64,000 nucleotides of DNA from Phaffia rhodozyma (GCA_014706385.1 JACGZH010000007.1:503501-567500); one strand, 5' to 3'. Numbered from the stretch's first letter, positions 1-12,210 are shown. The notes: generated by a model not told the origin, from the letters alone. Numbers and translations are program-made.

Positions 1-351
1 TAGCTCATCGTCACGCTGTATTCACAGGAAGGTGCAAGGTAGAGATCGCATAGAAAAACAACTGATGGCATACGGCTTCCAAAGATTAGGTGAGAGGTTC
101 AACTCATTTGCAGTTAGGGTTGTAAAGAGCTGTGCTAGGCTTCACCCGTGAATCTTTGGTATGACGCGTGTGTAGCGTTAATTCAATCACCTCCATTAGA
201 AGCGGAACAAAACAGGCAAAAGGTCAAGGATGATCCAAACGAGCTATCTAGTTAAGATGAAAGCAGGCATGAAAGAACTGGCAGGCTTAAATATACAATA
301 TGTTGAACAGGAAATCTCAAGACTGGGAACCACAAGAGTCACGACGAAGGG
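1..351. other. left-edge non-coding stretch
   Basis: No reading frame with family resemblance is visible here on either strand. The stretch lies downstream of the stop codon of the HNT3-like gene and probably holds its 3′ untranslated region. A neighbour beyond the window edge may also extend into it. No repeat or RNA gene was recognised. Confidence 0.4.
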
Positions 352-1359
352 TCATGTATCCGTCCGTTTTTCTCCCTTGATCGCTTTTAATTTACTTTCC
401 AAGTGAGCCTTGAGCTTCGGAATCGTCTTGAACTCTTCACCCGTCCAAAAGCTTCTGAGCGGTTGTTTCAGAATAGGCTCGTACTTGGAAGCAGGAAGTG
501 CCATAACCTGGAGCAGTCCAGGAATAAAGAGATATTGTCTCAGCACTCGAATCGATAAGTTTACAAAGCTTTACAATGGCATGTGCCTCACCTCCTTGTC
601 TTGTTCTAAAGATGCAGCCAGATCAAGCAATGATGACTGTCAGTGGATTTGTGCATCAGTGTTGCGCTTGAAAGATGATACAAACTACCTTCAACCCAAC
701 CTCGAACGGTTTCTAAATTCAGGAAGAACCCTCCTTCCGGATGGAACGACCAGTAGTGCTTTTTATTTTTTAGCATGTCCGAGCATAGATCTTTAGAAAA
801 CACATGTAGATGCAGATGTCTGTTCGATTCAGTGCCGATTCATACATGAGTATAAAACTAGAGTAAATCGTTCATGGAAGTGAAGAAAGGGACACACTTC
901 ATTGATGGCACCGCATGGAAGCCAGCCAGAATGTCCCACTCATGGCCTTTGGTCCTCCTCATGTCTGTCTGGATCGAGGCTTCCAAGTCTCGAACAACAT
1001 CTTCCATTCCGTCCAGTAGATCCAACACAATTTCTTTGTCTAGTTGAAGTGTTGATCGGAGAGAATTTAACTCCTCAGCTCCTAATGTGACCTCGGATGT
1101 TGAAACATGGGCGGAGAACGGTATCCTGGGCAAAATAAGATAGTGGAAGGTTGATTTTGGATACCCATCCTTGATGACAATGCTGTGTGACAATCGAGGG
1201 CCAAGACTGTCATGTCAGTTCTTTCGACCTATGTGCTTTGCATGGTGTGTTGAATCACACGAACAATCTCTCGGTGGATGATATGTAGACATTCTTTGGA
1301 ATATCAACCGATGGATTCTTGACGAGAGCGTACGCTCTCAACGCTTCCGACCAAGACAT
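352..1359 (-). CDS. HNT3: aprataxin-like DNA-adenylate hydrolase (Hnt3 family), five exons
   Basis: The Aprataxin/Hnt3 family removes AMP from abortive DNA ligation ends in the nucleus. Proposed exons are 1359–1259, 1206–898, 819–690, 605–592 and 507–352. The start is an ATG giving MSWSEALRAYA. The HIT core is seen as KDGYPKSTFHYLILPR, then GFHAVPSMK, then the catalytic histidine motif HLHLHV, then KNKKHYWSFHPEGG. The motif is split by an intron, and exon 4 is a 14-nt micro-exon. The C-terminus keeps the family ending KTIPKLKAHLE. However, the two zinc-ligand cysteines that normally precede it read as Ser and Thr (PLRSFWTGEEF). The ENT transporter starts only about 118 bp away on the other strand, so the two genes probably share a promoter. 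Family assignment is strong; the exact intron edges are inferred. Confidence 0.85.
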
Positions 1360-1477
1360 TGGTCAACGGATGGATGTGAAGTAAATTCAGCCAGTCCATC
1401 GAATCCCAACGCGTCCTCAAACATATTGCTTTCGTCTTCTAACCACCTCGTTCCATCTCATTATATTGAGCAAAGCC

Positions 1478-3248
1478 ATGGCCTCGACATCGGGAGTCGT
1501 CTCCTCCTCTACTCACTACAGCTCCCTTTCCTCAGAGGATAACGATTCTCTCTCGCCTTCTGTCTTGACCTCTCTGCCTTCTCAATCGATTCCCTTTGCC
1601 ATCTTAGGATCGTCAATCTTGCTTCCATGGTCGATTCTTATTTCTAGTTTCCCATACGCAATCTCCCTCCTCTCTCCATCGTCCCCTTTGCTTACCTCAC
1701 TCATACCAACTCTTAGCCTAGTGTCTACTCTGACAAACCTCTTCGCCCTCGGCTGGTTGACTTATCGGGCGGCTACCGCCTCAACCACCTCTCTGCCCTC
1801 ACCATCGATTACACTTCTCCCTCCGAAAGATCAAGCGCGCACTCAAGCACGCGCCATCCAGATCAGCTTAGTTGGGCTTCTACTCTTACATGTACTCTTC
1901 CTCCTGGCCGTCTTGCTTGTACGTCCTGGAGGCACCGGCTGGGGTATTCTGTCTGGACTAGGAATTTGGACAGTGGGATCCATGATTCTAGTGTCCTATC
2001 TCCAAACCAACGTAATGTCTTATTCCAGGTCCGTATTGTTTCATGTTTTTACAAGCTTCGTGATCAACTCATTAGCCTAGAATCGACCACGCTCATGTCT
2101 ATCTGTTTCTTTTTTCTCTACAGCCTCTTTGGACCAAAAGAGATTGGTGCAACGCAATTAGGTAACGGCATGATCGCAATCACGGTGTCCTTCGTACAAG
2201 TTGTTACATCGTTCCTCGGCCCAAAAGGCAACCGAACGGATGAAGGAAGTTCCATGAAGCATTCCACTGTTGTCTTTGTCTTTGTTGGTATCCTTCTCTT
2301 GATTAGTAAGTACAGCTTCTGATCTCATTCACGAGTTGCCATGTATGCTATGATACCCTGACGATGGTTGCTTTTCTGGTTTTCACCGTATCAACAGGCG
2401 CGCTTTTTGTCCAGAAGCACTTGACCACAACCTTTCAACATCAAAATACTCTCTCCTCGCCATCGTTATCTCCCTCGCTTCCTCTTCCCACTAGTCGTCC
2501 TAAATCGTCAGCTTTTGAAACGTTCAAGACCAACTGGATGCTCAATGTTGCTGTCTTTGGTGTGTTCGCTGTCACACTCAGTGTGTTCCCTGCAGTGACA
2601 AGCACGGTTCGGCCTGTGGGGACCGGATGGGGCAAATCATTCGATGTCTGGGTTCCAATAGGCTTTTTCCTCTTCAATTGTTCGTCTGTCTCGTGTCCAA
2701 TTCTTTTTCTTTTCTGAACCGTCAAAGAAGCTCGAACTCAGTCGTCGGATCCCTTCTGCCACACGATTTCAAATTTCCTCAATCGAAACACAGTTGGAGA
2801 TTGTATAGGGCGGTTGGCTGTATCCTTCTGTATCATTCGATCTCACATTCAACTATTGGTCGCCTCTCTTCTTCGTGCGGTCATCTTTATTCCTCTCTTC
2901 CTGGGCTGCAACGTCAATCCCCTTGGAAACCAAGTACCTGTAGGAACCCATCCCTGGGGCGACGGAGTGTTCTTGACAGGACTGGTCTTGTTGGGCCTAT
3001 CCAATGGCTGGATTACGTTCGTCTCTCCTTCCTAACACAATTTAGTGCTGGCTTTCTTATTGACCTTTCTGAAACCTTCGAACAGATCAAATGTGATGAT
3101 CCTGGCTTCGTCTCCATCGTTGAATCCTCAGCTCAAGGTTTCGGAGCAAGAGCTTGCCTCAACAATTGCCGTTTTCTCACTTGTCAGTGGCCTTGTCGCT
3201 GGGAGTGGAGGTAGCTTCGTTGTCGGTTCTCTCAGCCGACTTCAGTAG
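1478..3248 (+). CDS. equilibrative nucleoside transporter (ENT/SLC29, FUN26-like), five exons
   Basis: ENT proteins have 11 membrane segments and move nucleosides across plasma or vacuolar membranes. Proposed exons are 1478–2028, 2124–2305, 2398–2679, 2794–3016 and 3086–3248. A Ser-rich cytosolic N-terminus (about 35 residues) leads into the first segment, ILGSSILLPWSILISSFPY, typical of ENTs. Other hallmarks are SYLQTNVMSYS, the FN..GDCIGR motif formed only after splicing exon 3 to exon 4, RAVIFIPLFLGCN, and a final GLVAGSGGSFVVGS helix. ATG 1478 is chosen because upstream codons in that frame lack another ATG. The normal DNA-sequence neighbours and intact helices suggest a functional gene. 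The yeast FUN26 comparison is by family only; the substrate is unknown. Confidence 0.85.
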
Positions 3249-3655
3249 AAAACCCGTCGTGTTTGCAAGATATGTGTTAGTTTATTATAGCAATTATAGA
3301 GCATTTCCCTCTCACATTATGAAAGTGAATTCTAGAACAATTCAGTAGTTAAAGAAAACTCTACGAGAGAGGCAAGAACAGACCGATATGATAACATAAC
3401 TGTACAGATGGTAGACGTGTGTCTTTTGGTATAAATAGACAAGAACGATTGAGTAGGAAGAAGACAGAATTGATACGAAGCACGCTGGACTTCATAGTAG
3501 AAAGGTTTTGACTTTCGAGCTGCTTGAACTCAAGATCAGGAAACTGGGACAAAAGGTCAGTCTAGACGGATACATTATACTTTGAGATTCAAAACCGATA
3601 AAGGAAAGAGGAGATCACGATGACAAAGAGAAGGAGTGTGATATAAGCTCAATTC
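3249..3655. other. convergent intergenic stretch
   Basis: This lies between the stop of the ENT transporter (+) and the likely 3′ end of the membrane-protein gene (−). One minus-strand frame runs through 3361–3552 but has no family resemblance. It might be a last exon or 3′ untranslated region of the minus-strand gene. Nothing else is recognised. Confidence 0.35.
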
Positions 3656-5856
3656 TCAGGGACACGAGAGATAAAAAACAGAAAAACAGAGACAAACCAT
3701 TCCATCGCCGTTAACTCCTCCACCTCCGAAACTTCTCGCTCTTCCATGTCCGTCATGAACGCCAGTTGTGTAACTCTCTACGTGTTCTCTCTGTTCCTGG
3801 TGATTTTCTCTCTGCTCATGGGAAAAGTGTTCATCCTCGTCCTCCTCATCAGCTTCACCTAGAACATGAATTTGGGTCGACCGTTGCCTAGTATGCATGT
3901 ATGAATCTCCGACACCAGCGTCCTTGGAGGTTGATGTTTCAAATGCTTTCTTAGATACCGATCGCTGGCGGGTGTGAGACCCTTGCTGATATGAGGTCTC
4001 AGACGAATTCGGCAGGTACGCATTATTCGGAGGAGCGACCTCTTCGACCGCATCCGCGAATGGGTTAGTAACGATTGGTGACGAGTAAGAGAGAGCTGAG
4101 GAGGAGAGAGGAGAGGGTTGGAATGATGGGTGGAAATTATGCGTCGAGGGAGACATGGAGTACTTTGGTGCATGCAAGGTTTTCATGATGAAGAAGATCA
4201 GTTACGCGCTGGCTTCGGTGTACACCAAGGACAAGACAAGCGGTCTACATACCATCTCCTGATCTTTCCTGTGCAGTTGGTTTCGGCTATCAACCCCTCC
4301 ACTAAAGAGGTTTATTACGCTTGCTCGAACGCTCCGTCGGTGCTGCTGTTCCTCCTCGGAAGCAGGCTGGTTTGCTTTGGTAGATGCTTCAGCGAGGTAA
4401 AATGCTGAGGCTGATGCTTTGAGCGGCTTGAAGGTATTCCGAGGAGCTTTCTTTGGCCTGTTTATCGTACAACGAGATGGACAAGACTTCCTATGGTTGA
4501 TTAAAGAGGAAAAGACTACAGAAGAAGATAACGATTCGAAGGACATTGAGGAAATTCAAAAGAACGAACCGAGGAGGTCTGGACCGTATGCACTTTACGT
4601 ACAGAACGCACAGAATGATAAGTCCCGCGATGGATCCGACCTAAGAGTCAATGTCTTACACCTCGGTCAGTTTCTGCAACTTCTTGCCCCAACAGCAGTA
4701 TCTCAAACTTGATCGGATATCAGAGGCGAAACATACAACGGCTCCTACGATCGTCCCGATGCTTGGTGTGTTTGTGATTACTGGCGCGGCAACAAAGCTC
4801 TTCTCGGCAGTCGCATTCACATAAGAGGACGCGTAAGACCACAAATCCGTGACTTCATCGATTGTAGCAAACGCATAAGGTGGTATGGTTTGAGCTGCCA
4901 TCGTCGAAGGAAGAGAACCGTTGGTTATAGTGATTGATGAGACGGCGGAGCATGAACCAAGCCACGAGCTGTAGTTCTGAGCGGCGACCGAGCCAGAATT
5001 TGTTCGACCCCATTGACAACTGATGATCAAAAGATCAACCATGTCGTTGGAATTAAGTGAGCATTCAAAGAAAGGAGGGGAACGAATACGAAGAGAGCTG
5101 TAACTTACGCGCGACATGCTTGGAAAAGCGCGAACGAAACCTAACGGATCCCTCCCAAAAAAAAAGGCGAAGTATGATGATCAACTCTCAGTCCGGTGAA
5201 AACGTGTTCAGTAACAGTGAGAGTTGGACTGACTGAGTTGCAAGCACATTCATCCCTGATTACACACACGCGAGTTTATCCATCGGTAACAGTTTGAAGA
5301 TGAATCGGGATGCACTATATCAGTGAGGGTTTTTTCGATGATTCCATGACGATGGAAAAAAGACTTGTGCGACGAACGAAGCATCTACATCCGGCTAAAG
5401 GGTACTCAAATCCACCGCGAATGAAGAGTGTGGTAAAATTGAGTAAAGATCCAGTGAGCTTTGCTCAAAAATAGCGGCTCAACGACCCACCTGAGCGAAG
5501 TACGTATAGTTTCCTATATGAGTTGAAAACATCTTGAAAGTCGGATCGCAGTTTCTGTACAGCTTTTCAAACATACGACCTAGGATTTTTGAAGAGATTG
5601 AAGGTGCCATTCAGGTATGCCGTTCCAATAGTATTTAGTGTGTAAAACGTCGAAATACTATCATGAGACGAAAGGTAGACAGTTTTTCGTATGGTCACTT
5701 ACAAGGGGTTTCGGCCAGCTCGTTATTGAACCATTCGACTCGTGGAGAGTCAACAACGCATGTTGTGTTGCCAGTTGGTGTCGTGCTGGTGCTAGCCAAC
5801 GATTGGGATCCAAATAAGAGGACGAACGCGCCAAGGAGGAAAAGAGAAGGGGGCAT
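3656..5856 (-). CDS. predicted single-pass cell-surface membrane protein, Cys-containing ectodomain
   Basis: No named function. The start is ATG 5856, opening a signal peptide (MPPSLFLLGAFVLLFGSQSLA). The ectodomain carries a pattern seen in many basidiomycete surface proteins: an ETPC segment, then FEKLYRNCDP (exon 5579–5491), then SCQWG and NYSSWLGSCS (exon ending near 4727). One transmembrane helix is created by splicing across an intron of about 75 bp: GTIVGAV joined to VGSIAGLIILCVLYVK. A basic then Ser/Glu/His-rich cytosolic tail follows (exons about 4521–4254 and 4164–3690), with repeated THTRQRS-type motifs. One or two exons between 5490 and 5020 could not be fixed; a piece reading DECACNSV near 5250 fits the family. 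The 3′ end is approximate. It could be a sensor or wall-associated protein, but that is inference. Confidence 0.6.
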
Positions 5857-6208
5857 CTCAAACGAAGGAGGCCACGACTGATGATTAATGAGAGAGTGTA
5901 AGACTGGATGCGGCAATTGAAGAAAAGAAGGAAGGGAGGGAAGAAGGACCAGCCAAGGACGGTCAATACGAAGTTCGTTTGACAAGCAAGCAATCAAGCA
6001 AGTTGCAGACAAGAGAGGTGTAAACAAACACTGATCGGCGGTAAATAAATTAGTCTGCATGGGAGATTACAGTTTAAACGTGCAATGCATATTTAATTAT
6101 CACGCCGCCCGGGTTGGATCAACTCGTTCTATTCGTTCATCTTCCCGTTGTCTCCTGCCAAACTAAGGATACGCTGCTTCTGCTTGTACAATACTCAGCG
6201 TTTGAACG
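5857..6208. promoter_or_regulatory. divergent promoter region
   Basis: About 350 bp separate the signal-peptide protein (−) from the ARL-type GTPase (+), so both promoters and 5′ leaders must lie here. A pyrimidine-rich strand is visible near 5920–5950. No specific factor site or TATA box was identified. Confidence 0.4.
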
Positions 6209-7345
6209 ATGTACCATCTCTTATCGGGGCTTTATACCCATCTTACTCGAAAGGAGACCTACTCTGTCATTATAATCGGACTCGATAATGCGGGAAAGAC
6301 GACACTGCTTGAGCAGATCAAGGTACGTCTGTGATTATCATACTTCTTTTGGTAATCAACCTGGTTTCTTTGGCACCTAATCACTTCCAACTTTGCCGGC
6401 TTTATCGGGTGGAGCCAGCATCACTATAACCCAAATACTCCTAGTCCAGATGTGAGCAAGATAGCGCCTACTGTTGGTCAAGGAGGTCTGTCTCTCTTTC
6501 CTTTGCCAGGAACAAACAAAAGTCTTTACACTCAGAACTGAGTGATTGAATTTGGATGTGCTTGGGCTCCCATTTGCGATGCATTTTTTTAGTGGGAAAG
6601 ATCTCACTCCCGTCGACAATTCTTCAATTCTGGGACCTTGGAGGTCAGCGAGACATCCGGTCAATCTGGTCAAAATACTACGAAGAATGCCATGCCGTCG
6701 TGTACGTGGTAGATGCCGCGGACGAAGCACGATTAGAAGAAGGCTGGGAAGTTTTCGGTTTGTATCTTTTCACAGATTTACAGATCCCTACGGATGCTTG
6801 GTCTCTTGAATATCCTAACAGGAAGCTGAATGCATCTTGTCCCTTTGATCCTTATCTTGACTTCATAGAATCTGTGTTGGAATCTCCTCAAACAATGAAT
6901 CTTCCCTTACTATTACTCGCCAATAAACAGGACGCTCCAGGATCGCTTAGTTCGACAGATATTCGCGAGTCTTACGAACGGTGGTCTCAAGCTCGTCTAC
7001 AAGCTTCCATAACGGCAGCTTCGGCAAGAGCTGATAACGAGACACTAGAGACAGGAGCGGACGCGTTAGGTGGAGGGTTGCACGAACGACAGGTCGTAGG
7101 ACTGGAGGGCAGAGCGGGTAGTTTGGAGGTATTGGGTGCGAGCGCATTGAATGGGTCAGTCCTTCTATTGTATTTTGTGTTCGATACGTCTGGGCTCCTC
7201 AAATGAGTGAACTGATACTTGATATGTCAAATACTTTGTTATCACGTTGGTTCGAAAATTTCCCTCTTTCAAACAGAACGAATGTAAGAGAGGTGGTAGA
7301 TTGGTTGTATATCAGAGTGCAAAATTCGAGACGCATGTATGTCGT
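6209..7345 (+). CDS. ARL3: ARF-like small GTPase (Arl3/ARFRP1 group)
   Basis: These GTPases act at the trans-Golgi and recruit Arl1 and golgins. Exons: 6209–6322, 6419–6485, 6593–6757, 6869–7154 and from 7277. The N-terminus MYHLLSGLYTHLTRKETYSV is typical of the ARFRP1/Arl3 group, which lacks the ARF glycine-2. P-loop GLDNAGKTT, switch II WDLGGQR, base-specificity motif ANKQDAP and G5-like ASALNGT are all present. The last helix reads REVVDWLYIRVQNSR. About 45 extra residues sit between the NKQD region and G5, rich in Ala, Gly and Glu. The end is uncertain: a good donor (GTATGT) follows the last conserved residue near 7338, so a small final exon may lie downstream. Reading through would end at 7616. 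Confidence 0.8.
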
Positions 7346-7853
7346 TCAACTCTTGGGATCTCTCTCTGATGTTTGTCGAGGTCGCTCGTTTCTAATCGGT
7401 GACTCCTCTCATTCCATTTCTTGGTGGCTATCGAAACTCAAATTGTGTCTCGTTTCTTTAGAGAGGACCGTTAGGAGAAGTGTTGCCACGATCTTGGCGC
7501 TCCGCGTCGTAAATACGTATACGTGTGGGCTTTCTGCTCTCCTACACCAGAAGCTTTTCGTCCGCAGACCTAATCTATCAAAATATCTTGATCTTCGCGA
7601 GTCTAACAATGGATGATCGTGTCTGTTGGTCCTGTGGTATACGTTCTGTTATCTATGTTTCATCACAAAGCTCAACTATTGTCTATCTATATCGAATCTT
7701 GACTCATAGGTGAACACCAGGATGCGGAGGGACGGAGTGAAGAACAAATGATAGACAGAAGTAAGAGATACAAATTTGATGTGAGGTAGGGATCATGGTC
7801 GAAAGAGAGGAAGTGATAGGAAAGACAAAAACGTAGCGAACCACCGAGGAAGA

Positions 7854-8755
7854 TCAGTCAACTCGAGGGGATCGAACGGGTTTCGGACTGGGGATCAAGC
7901 CGATGACACCGAATGTGGTTGCGTAGATAGAAAGAGCTGGGATAATCAACAGTGACGAACAAGAAAGATATCAACAAAACAAGCGTTGCAGCAGTAAGCA
8001 GTGAGTAAGTACAAGACGTCATCAAGTCAGATGGATACCAGCAACTGACCTCCCCCGATAGCACTAACGAGCCTTCCTCCGGTTTCACCCCGACCCGACC
8101 GCTCATTAGTCAAACCGACGATCAGAAGAACAAAGCCAGAGATAATGGATACCGTCAGCAGCGGCACCACGGTGGATAACGAGCTTGAAGCTTGCCAACG
8201 CGAGTACTGTGAATAGATTGGATGAGATAGAAGGGAATTCAACAGGTCAAATGAGAAAGGACAAGGTGAAGAGATGGAACCAGAAGCAATCAGCGAGAGT
8301 AAAGACGATGGTTCTAAACATACATTGGGCACGACTCCCTTGATCCGAGGCAGGTATACGACCAGATACAAAAACAAGCTGACGGTCACGGCCGAAAATA
8401 GGAAGGAGAGTTGCAACGCTCGGCTAAAGAAGGTGGATTCAATCACAACACACGGTCAAGGCAAGCATGACATATTGAGCTTTTGCTTGAGTATCTCGCG
8501 ATCAAAGTGATGATGGATGCTTCTAAGGATCGTCTTTATCTTTCCGCCAGGAGATGTGCAATAACAAGAGAGGAAGAGAAACGTAAAGGAGTGTACTCAC
8601 ATGCCCAAACCACCGGCGTTGGATTCGAGAAGAGCTCTTCTTAGGCTGTCTCCGACGCCCCAATGGCGGACGCCCAATAGTCCAAACACGATGTACTTGC
8701 CATTCCGAAGAAGGTTAGGAAGGTATGGGCTCGAAGCTGCTGATTGACCAGACAT
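7854..8755 (-). CDS. small multi-pass membrane protein, unidentified
   Basis: Not recognised. The four-exon model is internally consistent: 8755–8601, 8423–8324, 8206–8050 and 7936–7854, encoding about 165 residues. The product begins MSGQSAASSPYLPNLLRNGK. It has hydrophobic stretches FLFSAVTVSLFLYLVVYL and VVPLLTVSIISGFVLLIVGL, and a weaker third one (LSIYATTFGVIGLIP) before a basic tail. All junctions are GT–AG and keep one frame, which supports a real gene. No catalytic or binding motif is visible. It may be an organelle membrane protein. Confidence 0.6.
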
Positions 8756-9640
8756 AGGACAAGAACAAATAAAGAGACAAGAAACGACAACGACCGAGCA
8801 GATATCTGACTAGAGAAAACCGTGGCGACGTTGCAATGTTTGGGCCCGAAAAAAGATGAGTTGCTTTGTTTTCGAGTCGTCCTGTAGCCCCAGCTGGGGA
8901 CTAGCCGCTGTCACGAGGAAACAGGCGTGGGTGGATGCTCCACCACATGGATGGTTACACACGCCACACTGCCGCACGCTGCGCAGATATAACCCGTTCA
9001 ACACCCGACAACGAACTGGTTGACCTTCCGAGGTGACCATCAAGCTTGGATGTTCAGCTGCGATATTCAGCTACGATGATATGTATGCCGAACACAAGTA
9101 GTAAAATGGCTCAGAAAGACACAGAAGAAACGGCGTTCATTACTCCGAAAGACGAGACATCCCCGCATGAATCTCTGGACGATAAAGCCAAGCGGACGGA
9201 CGGAAGCCCATTGGCGATGGTCGGTTACTAACCCTGCTGGCTTCACTGCTTGGCCTGACTTGACTGTCTCTTCCTCACTTGCTGTCTTGACTCGGTCGAC
9301 GGATAACTCGCCAAACCCATCAACACGGCAGTCCGTTTAGATTTCCGTTCCCACCTCTTCTTCGAGTTTCCGTTCATGCTCTACTAATGCGTTTACTGAA
9401 TTCAACACAATGTCTAATTGAATCTGCTGACTGTACTGCCTGTTGATCTGAGGTTTCTGACACTAACATGACTTATCATTTGGCTGACTTATAAATAGTT
9501 CGAGACCAACAGCTCTTAATTCTGATCCTGCCTACATACATATCTACTCTTTGCTCGACCATTGCATCAAACCATTGCACGCTTCTCTCCATACTGGCTA
9601 TATCACAATACCTGCCATATACATTGCCCAACTACCAACA
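8756..9640. promoter_or_regulatory. divergent intergenic region upstream of AOX
   Basis: About 885 bp separate the small membrane protein (−) from the alternative oxidase (+). A 61-codon frame (9046–9231) is hydrophilic and resembles nothing known, so it is not called. A possible TATA-like stretch (tataaatag) is at about 9490–9500, roughly 145 bp before the AOX start. The rest is presumably promoter and 5′ leader. Confidence 0.4.
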
Positions 9641-11668
9641 ATGTCTCTTGCTAGATGTCTTGTCCAGGCATCAACTCGGTCACTTTCGCGTACCGTTCGG
9701 CCATCCTATCTCACACCTCTAACAGTTCACTTCTTCTCCTCAACAATCTCAAGGAGCTGCTCCAGGTCATATTCAACGTCGAACACCCGCCTTTCAACAT
9801 CTAATGGTCAACAATCAACGCATCATCTTGCGGACAATGTTCCTCTCACCACCGACAAACAAAGGCACCTTCAAGGCGTCATCGGCGGTGAGGGCATGCA
9901 TCAGCATGGTCCGTTCTTCTGTCCTCTATCATATTCGTATCAAAATATGGATTAGTTCTTATTCACAATTCTTTATCTCATCAAACATGCTTACTGTCCA
10001 TAGATGCAACGACGGTAGCTCATACGGATCCCTTAGCTTCCGTCATACAAGATTTGACTGTTCCCACTAACGGATCTTGGGTGATGCATAATCCCGTCTA
10101 TACTCGAGTACGTCTCTGAACGCTTCGCTTCAATTATTCCTGCGCTAGCTACAGCTCACCGGTCCTTCTCCCTTTCTGACAGACTGAGTTAGATGCTGTT
10201 CAGGTCGTTCATCGTCCCCCCACCAACACGTCCGACCAAGTCTCCACCAAGCTTGTCAAGATGCTCCGATGGGGATTCGACCTTGTCAGCAACTACAAAC
10301 ATGTTCCCTTTCCCGCAAACCACAAAGAACTCAGCGTCACTCAATTGCGCCAAATGGGCTGTCTTCTCTCGCCTGATCAATGGATGACGGTTAGTATTAC
10401 TTACTCTTGTCGTCAGTATTCATGGCAACATATTGCTCATCTAGTCAAGTGCACACGTCCATTTCGTCTAATTTGTTACTTTTTCTGAAAATTCACAGAG
10501 GTTCATCTTTCTAGAAACAACAGCTGCTAGTTCGTTCATCCACCAACACAACCATTCTTGATAATACCCACTTTTTCTTCGATACTGATATTTATACTCA
10601 ACCTAGTTCCTGGAATGGTTGGCGGTCTCTTGCGCCATCTTCAGTCTCTCCGACTCAGTTCGTTTCATTCTTTCTTCTCGATTGATCATCGTTTTGGCAT
10701 CATCTGTTGATAAGCATAGTCCTTACGCATTCGATCTTGATTCGTTCAGTGCGACGGGATGGTGGTTGGATTCACACGCTTCTTGCTGAAGCTGAAAACG
10801 AACGTCTCCACCTTCTGACGTTCATGAGCATGGCTAATCCACCTCTCTGGTTCCGAGCTTTGATACTGGGAGCTCAAGGGTCAGCCTTTTTTATCATTAT
10901 TAATATTAATTTCTCTCTCTAGACGATCACGGACCATGTGCTGAGAGGGTCTTCATATATGCTTTGCAGGGTTTTTTATAACCTGTTCTTCATAACTTAT
11001 TTAATTTCCCCGCCGGTGGCTCATCGATTCGTTGCCTGCCTGGAGGAAGAAGCTGTCGTTACTTAGTAAGATCGATCGTTGCAATCATGCTCGAGTAGTC
11101 TTTTAGTTTGTTAATCATTCGATTGGGATTGGTTTCGTATTTCATCAGCACAAGAATTATCAGTGATATCGAGAACGGCTATGTACCTGAATGGGAAAAG
11201 CTTCCCGCTCCCGAGATTGCTATATCTTACTGGTCTGCTTGACTTCAGTCGCACAGTTTCATTTGTCTTGACATGTAAATTGTTACTGACAATATGCTCA
11301 CAAATATCACCTTCATCAGGCGACTTCCTCCCGATGCTACCTTTTTGGACACACTGCGAGCCATCCGAGCAGATGAGGCCACTCATCGATTCGTGAATCA
11401 CACATTTGCCAGCCTGGACTCTAAGAAAGACTTCAATCCAGTTCGTATAGACCTTCCAAACCCTAACTGCGCGTCCTCGACTGAAACTTATAGATTGATC
11501 AAATCTCAAACCTTCATTCGCCTGTCATTCATCTCTGTTTCGAAATCACATAAGTTTGCGATAGCCGAGCCAGACGCCACTACTAAAGGCTCGGTATATG
11601 GTTTCACACGGGACGAGGCCGCCGCCTTCGCTCAGAAGACGAGAGAACGCATGTCTCAGACCAATTGA
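9641..11668 (+). CDS. AOX1: mitochondrial alternative oxidase, ten exons
   Basis: Cyanide-resistant ubiquinol oxidase of the inner mitochondrial membrane; passes electrons from ubiquinol to oxygen through a di-iron centre. The N-terminus MSLARCLVQASTRSLSRTVRPS is a mitochondrial presequence rich in Arg and Ser. After splicing the protein reads through NPVYTRTELDAV, RWGFDLVSNYKHV and the four di-iron motifs: FIFLETTA (LET), EAENERLHLL (NERLH), LEEEAVVTY (LEEE) and RADEATHRFVNH (RADE..H). All expected iron ligands are present. The C-terminus is GFTRDEAAAFAQKTRERMSQTN-like. Nine introns all fit GT–AG in frame. Exon 4 is only about 34 nt (RFIFLETTAA). Probably inducible under respiratory stress, as in other fungi. 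Confidence 0.93.
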
Positions 11669-12210
11669 TATTCATCCCTAATTGTCCTATACTCTTTCTC
11701 TTCTTCATGTTTGATTCTCTGTACTATTTTCTGGCGGTTTGTATAGTTTTATGGGTCAAGTTCGGTTTTCTTTTTTGGTTGTTCTTCTCTTTCCCATATT
11801 GAATAAAATCCGTCTATGTTTTCCTTGATCTTGATTCGGATCGATTGTCACTCCTCACTCCTCTCTCCTCATTCATCTACTCTACCTCAGTCTTATATGG
11901 GTTATGTCGCTTCCTTCTCAAATGACATACGCAAACTCAGTATTTGAGAACATTGTGATACCTAAATGATAGAGGGGCAGTAGCATATTTGCGAGAGGTC
12001 ACAGCGATAATTAGAAACTGATGATATATTTTCAACGGGCCTGCAAAAGGAGAGACATAAAAACAATGATAAGCTGGGGTGAAGATAGAAAAATCAAAAA
12101 TCGAAATTTGTAACACTATGAGCGAATGAAAGAAGTCATTGAAGCATTTGGGTAGCTAAAAGCAGATTAGTATGATAGATTAAAGGCAAACTGGCTGAAA
12201 AGTATACAGA
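11669..12210. other. convergent 3′ region
   Basis: This stretch lies between the stop of AOX (+) and the stop of the ferritin-like gene (−). It has no supported reading frame and is T-rich just after AOX. A candidate polyadenylation signal (aataaa) appears at about 11,801. Otherwise it seems to hold only untranslated regions. Confidence 0.4.

Noticed and set aside
9046..9231. 61-codon hydrophilic frame upstream of AOX
   Set aside because: Too short, no similarity and no splice partners; it could at most be an upstream frame in the AOX leader.
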